Shown in pieces: positions 17,444 through 23,317 of a DNA stretch of 23,640 nt (the first letter of the stretch is position 1; every line of letters starts with the position of its first letter). Both the position numbers and the translations under genes were made by a program. The notes under the pieces are model-generated. The model was not told where the DNA came from. It worked only from the letters and a program-made list of their open reading frames with translations, and searched no databases. Origin of the DNA: a virus. The stretch covers positions 1 through 23,640 of IMG/VR virus record IMGVR_UViG_3300046011_004936, one strand, 5' to 3'.

Positions 17444-17805
17444 AGACCTCCCCCGAAGGCAACTGGGTCATCTACGACCGGGAGACCGGCAAGGTCATCA
17501 AAACCGTCCAGGGCACCCGCCGCCTGGCGATCCTCAACGCCGAGGCAGGGCAATGGGTCGTGCCCGGAGACGGGTTGCCGGCGCCGGGCGGTGTTGTCGA
17601 GAGCCGTAAGGTTGTCCGCAGAGGTGTGGCCCCCAGGATCAAGTCTTATTCCGAGCTTCGACAGGCCACTATTCTTGAAGCGTGGCCCCAGGATGTTCAA
17701 TTGGAGGCGTTCACTGAGGATGCGATGGGTCGTCCTGAGAAACTCGAGCAGCTGAAGACCTTCATCGCCAAGGTCAAGGCCGAGTTCCCGAAGGACAATA
17801 CATGA
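17440..17805 (+). CDS. Small tail protein of unknown function
   Basis: A 121-residue protein, overlapping the J-like stop by ATGA and the next start by ATGA. I do not recognise a named family with confidence. The N-terminal half is beta-like with Gly/Pro turns (GNWVIYDRETGKVIKT, WVVPGDGLPAPGG). The C-terminal half is helical and ends in LKTFIAKVKAEFPKDN; a final I-x-x-VK-x-x-(F/Y)PK helix is common in short phage proteins encoded beside fibres. That position and shape would suit a fibre-assembly chaperone or a small structural partner of J, but no residue proves it. No signal peptide or membrane helix is present. Confidence 0.7.
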   Translation: MKTSPEGNWVIYDRETGKVIKTVQGTRRLAILNAEAGQWVVPGDGLPAPGGVVESRKVVRRGVAPRIKSYSELRQATILEAWPQDVQLEAFTEDAMGRPEKLEQLKTFIAKVKAEFPKDNT

Positions 17806-19136
17806 TCACGAATGCCCAGCTTGCCGTCGGCGTCGCCCAACTCGCGGCCGACTTCAAGGCGGGTACGATCACCCAGGCGGCCCACGCCGCCGGCCTGACC
17901 GCCCTGTACGACAACTGGAACCAGCAGATCTCGGTCGGTGGCCTGGCCAAACGCGTCAGCGAGCAGATCACCCGCTTCGACTCGAAGTTCTCTTCGTTCC
18001 TCGACCTCACCGTGAAGGGCTCGAAGGCCCTGGTCGTAGACCTGCCGCTAACCGGCGTGACAGGCGACCTGTGGTGGGTTCTGCAGGCTGCGTCCGGCCT
18101 GCCCTTCGGCCAGGCCTACATCTGGATCATCGACGCCTGGTTCCCGCAGGGGGACCGTCTGACCCAAGGCCAAACCGGCGCCGGCGTCCCACCCGGCGGC
18201 ACGACCGGCCAGATCGCGACCAAGGGATCCAGCGCGGACTACGACATTGACTGGGTCGACGCCGGCGCCGGCGGCACCGCCATCTGGGGCGCCATCACCG
18301 GCACCCTAGCATCGCAGACCGATCTGAACACGGCGCTCAACCTGAAAGCCCCGGCAGCCAGCCCGACTTTCACCGGCGTTCCAGCCGCGCCGACCGCCGC
18401 CGGCGCCGCCAACACCACCCAGCTCGCCACCTGTGCCTTCGTCATTCAGCAGGCCTACGCGCCAGCAGCCGGCCCCACCTTTACCGGCGTCCCGGCTGCT
18501 CCGACCGCCGCCGTCAACACCAGCACCACCCAGCTGGCGACCTGCGCCTTCGTCATCAACCAGGCCTATTCAAAGCTGGCTGGGCCCACCTTCACTGGCG
18601 TTCCGGCTGCGCCGACCGCCGCCGTCAACACCAGCTCCACTCAGCTTGCGACCTGCGCCTTCGTCATCAACCAGGCCTACTCGAAATTGGCTGGGCCCAC
18701 CTTCACCGGCGTCCCGGCTGCGCCGACCGCCGCCGTTAACAACAACTCCACCCAGCTGGCGACGACGGCCTACGTCGATCGGGCGGCCCTGACCTTCTTC
18801 ACCGTCGCCTGCTCCGACGAAACCACGGCCCTGACGACCGGCGTCAAGACGACCTGGCGCATGGGCGCCGGCTTCGTCCTGACCGGGATCAAGGGCAGCC
18901 TGACGACCGCAGCTACGAGTGGCACGGTCACCGTCGACATCAAGGAGAACGGCGTCTCCATCTTCAGCACCCTGCTGACCTTCGACGCTACCGAAGACAC
19001 GACCGTCACCGCCGCCATCGCCGCCGTCATCAGCGACGCCAGCCTGGCTTCTGACGCCAAGATGACCATCGATGTCACCGTGGCCGGCGTCGGCGCGAAG
19101 GGTCTGAAAATCACCTTCACCGGCTACAACGCTTGA
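17802..19136 (+). CDS. Tail fibre protein with four 37-residue repeats
   Basis: A 444-residue fibre. Residues 1-150 form the probable attachment head and end in the common fibre phrase GGTTGQIATKGSSADYDIDW. WGAITGTLASQTDLNTAL (about 167-184) is another widespread fibre motif. From residue 187, four repeats of 37 residues follow, each reading PTFTGVPAAPTAA then TQLAT and a YV/FV strand; this FTGxPxAPTA unit is found in many phage side-tail fibres. The final 110 residues are a beta-rich domain (MGAGFVLTGIKG, VTVDIKENGVSIF), likely a receptor- or surface-binding tip. Its start overlaps the preceding stop (ATGA) and its stop overlaps the next TTG. A second receptor-binding element beside J is the likely role. 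Confidence 0.85.
   Translation: MITNAQLAVGVAQLAADFKAGTITQAAHAAGLTALYDNWNQQISVGGLAKRVSEQITRFDSKFSSFLDLTVKGSKALVVDLPLTGVTGDLWWVLQAASGLPFGQAYIWIIDAWFPQGDRLTQGQTGAGVPPGGTTGQIATKGSSADYDIDWVDAGAGGTAIWGAITGTLASQTDLNTALNLKAPAASPTFTGVPAAPTAAGAANTTQLATCAFVIQQAYAPAAGPTFTGVPAAPTAAVNTSTTQLATCAFVINQAYSKLAGPTFTGVPAAPTAAVNTSSTQLATCAFVINQAYSKLAGPTFTGVPAAPTAAVNNNSTQLATTAYVDRAALTFFTVACSDETTALTTGVKTTWRMGAGFVLTGIKGSLTTAATSGTVTVDIKENGVSIFSTLLTFDATEDTTVTAAIAAVISDASLASDAKMTIDVTVAGVGAKGLKITFTGYNA
18360..18803 (+). repeat. Four tandem 111-bp coding repeats in the fibre gene
   Basis: Copies begin at 18360, 18471, 18582 and 18693, with a constant 111-base period (37 codons) and no gaps. Copies 2-4 are most alike; copy 1 has GAANTTQ in place of VNTSTTQ, and copy 4 ends in TTAYVDRA in place of TCAFVINQAY. 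Near-identical stretches such as GGGCCCACCTTCAC recur. Such arrays can change copy number by recombination and so alter fibre length. Confidence 0.95.
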
Positions 19137-19930
19137 CCTTCTTTCTGAACCCTTACCGGTTTGCGACAACCGGTATGTCGGCCGAGGCGACCGCGCTGAT
19201 CGCGCGGATGACGGCGCTCGGCGACACCCCGAACAGCACCCGTGAGGGTTTCCTCGTCAAGTTCATCGACGCGGTGAGGACAAACGGCGGCCTCACCAAG
19301 CTGGATCTTCTCTACCTTCTGGTCGGGCATGGCTCTGCCGCGACCCGGGTCAACTTCGCCCAGCCGGGCACCTACGACCTGTCCCTGGTCAACACGCCAA
19401 CCTTCACCACGGACGGCGGCTGGACCAGCGCCGCCACCAGCTACCTTTCGTCGGGCTTCAACCCGTCGAGCGCCGCCGGCCGCAAGATGTCGCAGAACGA
19501 CAACTCCTTCGGCGCCGCGGTCCTCACCGACGCCAGCGACAGCAACAACGTCAAGGCCGTGGCCGGTGTCGCCAACATGCGGACCATGCCCCGCCGGTCA
19601 ACCGGCGGCGACTGGATCATCTACGGTGGTTCGACCACGGTCCAGACCCCCATCGCCGCCAACACCGGCAAGGGCCTGTACGGTTACAGCCGTTCAGCGT
19701 CCAACGTGTTCACGCCGAACAAGAACGGCGTCGCCCTGACCAACATCAGTTCGACCTCGACCACGCCGACCAACGCCACCTTCAACGTCCTGACCAGCGA
19801 CGGCACCAACCTGACCGCGAAGCAGACCGCCCTGGTGTTCGCCGGCGCCGCCCTGACCGACCTGGAGATGACCGGACTCTGGGACGCCTACGTCCAGTTC
19901 ATGACCGACATCGGATCGAGCGCCACATGA
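19133..19930 (+). CDS. Second fibre or lectin-like tail protein, TTG start
   Basis: A 265-residue protein. The start is taken as TTG 19133, overlapping the preceding stop (TTGA): it yields MTFFLNPYRFATTG, and an NPYRF-type N-terminus is common in tail appendage proteins of phages of Gram-negative hosts. An ATG at 19175 would delete that motif. Residues about 45-265 look like a concanavalin/LamG-like beta sandwich: KLDLLYLLVGHGSAATRVNF, then YLSSGFNPSSAAGRKMSQND, then strand pairs and a final helix (LTDLEMTGLWDAYVQFM). Such domains bind sugars or act in receptor contact. It probably decorates the fibre encoded upstream. No catalytic residues are evident. Confidence 0.8.
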   Translation: MTFFLNPYRFATTGMSAEATALIARMTALGDTPNSTREGFLVKFIDAVRTNGGLTKLDLLYLLVGHGSAATRVNFAQPGTYDLSLVNTPTFTTDGGWTSAATSYLSSGFNPSSAAGRKMSQNDNSFGAAVLTDASDSNNVKAVAGVANMRTMPRRSTGGDWIIYGGSTTVQTPIAANTGKGLYGYSRSASNVFTPNKNGVALTNISSTSTTPTNATFNVLTSDGTNLTAKQTALVFAGAALTDLEMTGLWDAYVQFMTDIGSSAT

Positions 19931-20142
19931 TCATCCTGACCCCGGAGCAGGCCGAGGCCGTCGCCGTGATGGAATTCGTCGAGGCCGCACTGATCCCGGT
20001 TCCGCTGCTCGACCAGACCGGTTTCATCCTGCCGGCGGACTGTCTGACCGACACGACCTATGAGGCGGCATGGCCGTTGCTGTCGACGCTGCCGCGCCGA
20101 GACGTCGCCGAAGCTGAATACATCGCCGCCGATGCGGAGTGA
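19927..20142 (+). CDS. Small acidic protein of unknown function
   Basis: A 71-residue acidic protein, overlapping the previous stop by ATGA. It starts with TPEQAEAVAVMEFVEAALIP, a helix, and contains PVPLLDQTGFILPADCL, a beta-like stretch, and a short final helix. One Cys, no signal peptide, no membrane helix. I do not recognise the family. Its coupling to the fibre gene suggests a role with the fibre (chaperone or bound partner); this is inference. Confidence 0.62.
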   Translation: MIILTPEQAEAVAVMEFVEAALIPVPLLDQTGFILPADCLTDTTYEAAWPLLSTLPRRDVAEAEYIAADAE

Positions 20143-20299
20143 GACGCTCACCGCCTACGGCACCGCCGAGGACCGGGCGAAGCTCGCCGTCCTGGCCGGC
20201 GACCGGTCGGTGAGCACCTGGCTGATCGACAAAATTCGCTCTGAATATCACCGACTCTACGGCGACACAGACCCCACAACCCTGCGTAAGTGTGGGTAA
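20132..20299 (+). CDS. Small ribbon-helix-helix-like protein
   Basis: The start is taken as ATG 20132 (55 residues), overlapping the previous gene by 11 bases; an ATG at 20060 would add 24 Arg/Cys-rich residues that only reflect the neighbour's other frame. Residues 5-44 follow the ribbon-helix-helix plan: a short strand (TLTAYG), helix A (AEDRAKLAVLAG), the turn DRSVS, and helix B (TWLIDKIRSEYHRLYG). This is the layout of Arc/MetJ/CopG-type DNA-binding proteins, which act as dimers. A DNA-binding regulator at the tail/lysis boundary could govern the lysis genes that begin 36 bases downstream. Its role is inferred; the fold assignment rests on pattern only. Confidence 0.6.
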   Translation: MRSETLTAYGTAEDRAKLAVLAGDRSVSTWLIDKIRSEYHRLYGDTDPTTLRKCG

Positions 20300-20334
20300 T
20301 GGCTACGCAAAGCGTCGTTCCCTAGACCTTTGGA

Positions 20335-20607
20335 ATGTCGCTCGATCATCAACCTTCCGAAATCGTCCAGGTCTCCCGCGCCGAGCTGGAGGCTATCTGT
20401 CGCAAGGTTGCTCAGGAGGGTGTGAAAGACGCTCTCGAGAGTCTGGGTCTGAACGACGCCAAGGACATCTACGAGATCAAGAGCATCGTCGAGGCCTGGC
20501 GCGCGATCCGCACCAGCATGTTCCAGACGGTGGGTAAGGTCGTCACGACCATCATCCTCGCGTCCATCGCCGCCGGGGTGGTCATCAACGGAAAGTGGTT
20601 CAGCTGA
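20335..20607 (+). CDS. Small membrane protein ahead of the endolysin (holin or antiholin candidate)
   Basis: A 90-residue protein with one transmembrane helix near the C-terminus (TTIILASIAAGVVI, about residues 71-84), and a helical, charged N-terminal part (SRAELEAICRKVAQEGVKDA, then KSIVEAWRAIRTSMFQT). It resembles the DUF6127-type phage proteins often found beside endolysin genes; I recall the family by shape, so this is tentative. The stop overlaps the muramidase start (TGATG). A single C-terminal helix preceded by a cytoplasmic domain could be a class III-like holin or a regulator of one. It starts after a 35-base gap, the first clear break since 10544. Confidence 0.7.
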   Translation: MSLDHQPSEIVQVSRAELEAICRKVAQEGVKDALESLGLNDAKDIYEIKSIVEAWRAIRTSMFQTVGKVVTTIILASIAAGVVINGKWFS

Positions 20608-21200
20608 TGACCTCCAAGCTCTCGCCCGCCGACGTCTCGGCAGCCGCCGCCACCCTGAACACCACCCCGGCCAAGGTCTGGGCAATCGCTGACGTCGAGA
20701 GCGCCGGCGACGGCTTCGACGGCGTCTTCCCGGTCATCCGCTTCGAACCGCACTGGTTCCAGAAGCTGACCAAGGGAAAGTACGACAAGAGCCACCCGCG
20801 CCTCAGCCACTCCTACGCTCAGCGCAAAAGCTACGCCCAGCCGGCGTCGCAGGCTGAGCGCCGGCGCATCCAGTTCGCCGCGGCGATGGCGCTGGATCCG
20901 AACGCGGCCATCCAGGCGACGTCCTTCGGTCTGTTCCAGATGATGGGCTTCAACTACCGGGTCTGCGGCTTCAAGTCGCCGGCTGACTTCCACGCGGCCA
21001 TGTGCCGGTCGGAGGGGGCCCAACTCCAGGCGACCGTGGGCTTCATCAAGTCGCTGCACCTGGACGACGAGCTGCAGCGCGGTGATTGGGCCGGCTTCGC
21101 CAAGGTCTACAACGGCCCGGCCTACGCCGACGCGCCCGGGCGCTCGGCCGACTACGACTACAAGCTGGACCAGGCCCACAAGCGGCGGTCGGCGCGGTGA
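20607..21200 (+). CDS. Endolysin: N-acetylmuramidase
   Basis: The start is ATG 20607, overlapping the previous stop; 197 residues. It matches the N-acetylmuramidase family (DUF3380-type): IADVESAGDGFD with likely catalytic Glu31, then FPVIRFEPHWF (41-51), SFGLFQMMGFNY, and a late YNGPAY. The enzyme cuts the glycan chain of peptidoglycan. The family often has an N-terminal wall-binding domain; none is present here. No signal peptide is seen, so it needs a holin to reach the wall. It sits inside a five-gene lysis cassette, and its stop overlaps the next GTG. Confidence 0.92.
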   Translation: MTSKLSPADVSAAAATLNTTPAKVWAIADVESAGDGFDGVFPVIRFEPHWFQKLTKGKYDKSHPRLSHSYAQRKSYAQPASQAERRRIQFAAAMALDPNAAIQATSFGLFQMMGFNYRVCGFKSPADFHAAMCRSEGAQLQATVGFIKSLHLDDELQRGDWAGFAKVYNGPAYADAPGRSADYDYKLDQAHKRRSAR

Positions 21201-21430
21201 CCTTCTACGACCGCCTCATCCGCGTCTCGAACGCGGCTCTGTGCGCTTTCCAGAAATGGTGGCGGCCGATCGGCTGCGCTGGGATCGTCGCGTCCATCTG
21301 GACCAACGGTGTCGTGCTGCCGCTGATCAACCACCAGCAACCGGACCTGAGCGCCATGGCGGTGTTCTGCAGCACCTTTGCCGCCCTGGCCGGCATCCGC
21401 GAATGGGCCAAGATCAAAGGGACCGACTGA
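21197..21430 (+). CDS. Two-helix membrane protein, holin candidate
   Basis: The start is GTG 21197, overlapping the endolysin stop (GTGA), giving 77 residues; a longer reading from 21086 would only extend into the endolysin. Two hydrophobic helices are visible: IGCAGIVASIWTNGVVLPLI (about 27-46) and MAVFCSTFAALAGIREW (about 54-70), joined by a short polar loop and followed by a basic tail (KIKG). Size, topology and position between muramidase and spanins fit a class II holin or a phage membrane pinholin. It is one of two holin candidates here. The stop overlaps the next ATG (TGATG). Confidence 0.75.
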   Translation: MTFYDRLIRVSNAALCAFQKWWRPIGCAGIVASIWTNGVVLPLINHQQPDLSAMAVFCSTFAALAGIREWAKIKGTD

Positions 21431-21825
21431 TGTCGATCAAGCTCTACGCGACCCTGGCCGCCGCAGCTGCGCTGCTGGCCGGCGGTGTCGCGGGCGGCCG
21501 GTACTGGGGCGCCCAAGCAGAAGAGAAGGCCGTCGAGACCTGCGCAACGGGCATCCGCTCACACGACACCTCGAAATGCCATCAGCGTATCATCGACGCC
21601 TTCTCGACCATCCAGCTGGAAGCAGCCGGCGCGACCATCGAGTACAGGGACCGCATGGTCCCGATCCAGGGCGCGAGCATGAAAGCCGACCTGGCTCGCC
21701 TCGAAAGTCTGAAGGACGACCTGGCGGCCATCGCCGCCCAGCCGGTCACCAGCGTCTGCGCCACGGCGCCGGCCATGGTCGAACTGCGCTCGCAGATTTG
21801 CGCGCAAACTGGAGACTGCCAATGA
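21430..21825 (+). CDS. Inner-membrane spanin (Rz-like)
   Basis: The start is ATG 21430 (131 residues). It has an N-terminal membrane anchor (LYATLAAAAALLAGGVAGG, about residues 5-23) and a periplasmic helical domain (STIQLEAAGATIEYRDRMVP and KADLARLESLKDDLAAIAAQ). Three to five Cys occur in the periplasmic part (ETCATG, SKCHQ, TSVCATA, SQICAQ, GDCQ). Spanins join the inner and outer membranes at lysis. The next gene encodes a small lipoprotein overlapping by ATGA, as expected for an Rz/Rz1 pair. The sequence itself has no Pfam-like signature I can cite, so the call rests on topology and position. Confidence 0.72.
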   Translation: MSIKLYATLAAAAALLAGGVAGGRYWGAQAEEKAVETCATGIRSHDTSKCHQRIIDAFSTIQLEAAGATIEYRDRMVPIQGASMKADLARLESLKDDLAAIAAQPVTSVCATAPAMVELRSQICAQTGDCQ

Positions 21826-22127
21826 GGACCGCGCTAGTCCTGCTTCTTCTGCTGACCGGCTGTGGCACGGTGCCGAAGGCGTTCAGCCTTACGGCCGAGC
21901 CCAGCAAGTACGTCGCTGAGATGTTCTGGTGTCCGGTCGATCCCGGGGCCTGGGCGGCTGATGCGACCGATCCGGTCATCGCCGCAAACGTGCGTAACAG
22001 GTTCGATGCCCTTCAGGCCTGCCGGGCCCGCCTCAACACGCTCTGTCTGCTGCTGGACGCCAACGGTCAGATCGCCCCCAAGGGGTCCTGTTTGAAGGGG
22101 CCAACTAGCCCCTCTGTGCGGCCATGA
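21822..22127 (+). CDS. Outer-membrane lipoprotein, outer spanin (Rz1-like)
   Basis: A 101-residue protein with a clear lipoprotein signal: MRTALVLLLLLTGCGTV, with lipobox LTGC and lipidated Cys14. The mature part has four further Cys (MFWCPVD, LQACRAR, LNTLCLL, KGSCLKG) and a Pro-rich tail (GPTSPSVRP). It starts inside the stop of the Rz-like gene (ATGA). A short lipoprotein in this place is the expected outer spanin. Classical Rz1 proteins are shorter and Pro-rich; this one is longer and helical in the middle, so a different outer-membrane role cannot be excluded. Confidence 0.75.
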   Translation: MRTALVLLLLLTGCGTVPKAFSLTAEPSKYVAEMFWCPVDPGAWAADATDPVIAANVRNRFDALQACRARLNTLCLLLDANGQIAPKGSCLKGPTSPSVRP

Positions 22128-22180
22128 GCTGGTGGCATCGGGTACTGCTAGGGCTCAGCCAGTGGTCCGCGAGCATGTGA
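22124..22180 (+). CDS. Possible 18-residue micropeptide overlapping the spanin stop
   Basis: ATG at 22124 overlaps the outer-spanin stop (ATGA), the junction type used throughout this operon, and reads 18 codons (MSWWHRVLLGLSQWSASM) to TGA at 22178-22180, just before the terminator stem. The peptide is Trp-rich and partly hydrophobic. No homologue can be checked here and chance occurrence is quite possible. Confidence 0.22.
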   Translation: MSWWHRVLLGLSQWSASM

Positions 22181-22182
22181 AA

Positions 22183-22210
22183 AAGGCCCCGGACTCGCGT
22201 CCGGGGCCTT
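22183..22210. terminator. Strong hairpin terminator between convergent gene blocks
   Basis: AAGGCCCCGGAC (22183-22194), loop TCGC, GTCCGGGGCCTT (22199-22210): a perfect 12-bp GC-rich stem. Read on the minus strand, the stem is followed by TTTTTC, a good U-run, so it should end the ThyX cassette, 5 bases after its stop. Read on the plus strand only CTT-CATCTTA follows, so it is weaker for the lysis genes but could still work as the stem is strong. Confidence 0.9.
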
Positions 22211-22214
22211 CATC

Positions 22215-23048
22215 TTAGAGCTGCTGTCGGAACTGTTCCCAGCCCCTGAAATTCGCCGACCAACCATTCCTCGGCGTGGCCTGGTGCTCGAAGGGCGACA
22301 TGTGTCCGTCTCGCCGTAGGCCTTCGGCGAACTCGATGTCCTTGTTCGCGTCAGACTTCGTGCCGTCGTGGTTGAGGTAGGAGACCCGCGCACAACGAGC
22401 GACCGACCGGGACAGCAGGGTGTTGACGCCCCACCTCGACCACTCGTCAGGACGGACGTAGGGGAGATGCCACTGCCCACTGGCCAACTGGCGCGGCTCC
22501 GACCCATCCATCGCGGCCTTCATCTGGATGGCCAGCTCGTGGATTTCCGGCTGGGCGTCGGGGTGGAGGCGCAGCTGGAAGAAGTTTACCCACTCGGTCG
22601 CCGTGACGACGACCGTGATGTGGCTGAAGGGCTCGAGCAGACGGTTGACCACCTGCTTGTGGTAGCCGGCCGCTTCGAAGGCCTGGGCCGCCACAACTGC
22701 TTGGTCCCTGGCGTACAGCCAGGCGGCTTTGGCGGTGATCGGCTCGTACTGGGCGTCCAGACTGTCGAAGAAACGCCCGTCGCGGACGTAGACCGGAGCG
22801 TCATGCTCTTCCCGCGCCTGCATCCCCGGCTGGTTCTTGCCCCAGTGGATCGGCATGGCGGGGTTGTCGAGCACAGCCTGGATCGTCTTCTTCACCGGGA
22901 TGGCGCGGCTGCTGCTGGCGTTCCGGCTGAAGACCCGGTGGGTCATGAACTCGGCATGGATGAACCGCGGATAGGTCAGCTCCATGGTCGTGATGCGCAC
23001 CCCGAAGAAAGAGACGCTGTCGGCGATGATCTTGGCGGTGATGGTCAT
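22215..23048 (-). CDS. thyX: ThyX-family flavin-dependent thymidylate synthase, atypical motif
   Basis: A 277-residue protein (ATG 23046-23048, preceded by GGGGAAACGCGG on its strand). It has the ThyX plan, with a late helix-rich core: NRLLEPFSHITVVVTATEW, NFFQLRLH and QPEIHELAIQMKAAM. The ThyX signature RHRxxSxNExSxRY appears here as THRVFSRNASSSRAIP (residues 36-51): His37, Arg38, Ser41, Asn43 and Arg48 are kept, but Arg is Thr36, Glu is Ala44, and Tyr is changed. FSHI and the late SPFEHQ also fit. ThyX makes dTMP from dUMP using FAD and methylene-tetrahydrofolate. It is longer than common bacterial ThyX (about 220-250). The changed motif leaves open a variant reaction or base modification. 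It overlaps the next upstream gene (ATGA). Confidence 0.85.
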   Translation of the reverse strand: MTITAKIIADSVSFFGVRITTMELTYPRFIHAEFMTHRVFSRNASSSRAIPVKKTIQAVLDNPAMPIHWGKNQPGMQAREEHDAPVYVRDGRFFDSLDAQYEPITAKAAWLYARDQAVVAAQAFEAAGYHKQVVNRLLEPFSHITVVVTATEWVNFFQLRLHPDAQPEIHELAIQMKAAMDGSEPRQLASGQWHLPYVRPDEWSRWGVNTLLSRSVARCARVSYLNHDGTKSDANKDIEFAEGLRRDGHMSPFEHQATPRNGWSANFRGWEQFRQQL

Positions 23049-23317
23049 CCGCGTTTCCCCATGATGGCTTCGGACACCCGGCCGAGGCCGGTCTTCAAGT
23101 CGGCTGCGATCTCCAGCAGCGACCGCAGCGGGTTGGCTTGTGCGTAGTCCCGGACGATCTGCTCCTCCTCAAGGGTCAGCTTCGGGTGGCGGGTTGGCGT
23201 TCGGCGTCTGATCGACGACCGGCGCTTGGTCTCTTCGGCGAGGTCGGCCAGCTCCGGGCAGGCCAGCTCGAGGGCCAGCTCGTGGAGCCGGCCCCTGATC
23301 TGCGGGATGGTCCTCAT
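23045..23317 (-). CDS. Small basic protein with possible HTH, between MazG-like gene and thyX
   Basis: A 90-residue basic protein. The N-terminal half is helical and charged (LHELALELACPELADLAEE), followed by an Arg-rich linker (KRRSSIRRRTPTRHPK). The C-terminal half (LTLEEEQIVRDYAQANPLRS, then EIAADLKTGLGRVSEAIMGK) looks like a helix-turn-helix of the kind that starts with T-x-E-E and ends in a recognition helix. It could bind nucleic acid. I do not recognise a named family. Both its ends overlap neighbours by ATGA, so it is co-translated with MazG-like and ThyX proteins. Confidence 0.72.
   Translation of the reverse strand: MRTIPQIRGRLHELALELACPELADLAEETKRRSSIRRRTPTRHPKLTLEEEQIVRDYAQANPLRSLLEIAADLKTGLGRVSEAIMGKRG

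Noticed and set aside
18360-18803. CRISPR-like regular repeats
   Set aside because: The 111-base units are fully coding, in frame, with no short repeat/spacer alternation.
20060-20131. Longer RHH gene from ATG 20060
   Set aside because: The added Arg/Cys-rich residues look like the off-frame reading of the upstream gene, and the fold begins after the ATG at 20132.
22368-23147. A 259-codon plus-strand open frame opposite thyX
   Set aside because: ThyX on the other strand has clear family motifs; this frame has none and lies beyond the plus-strand terminator.
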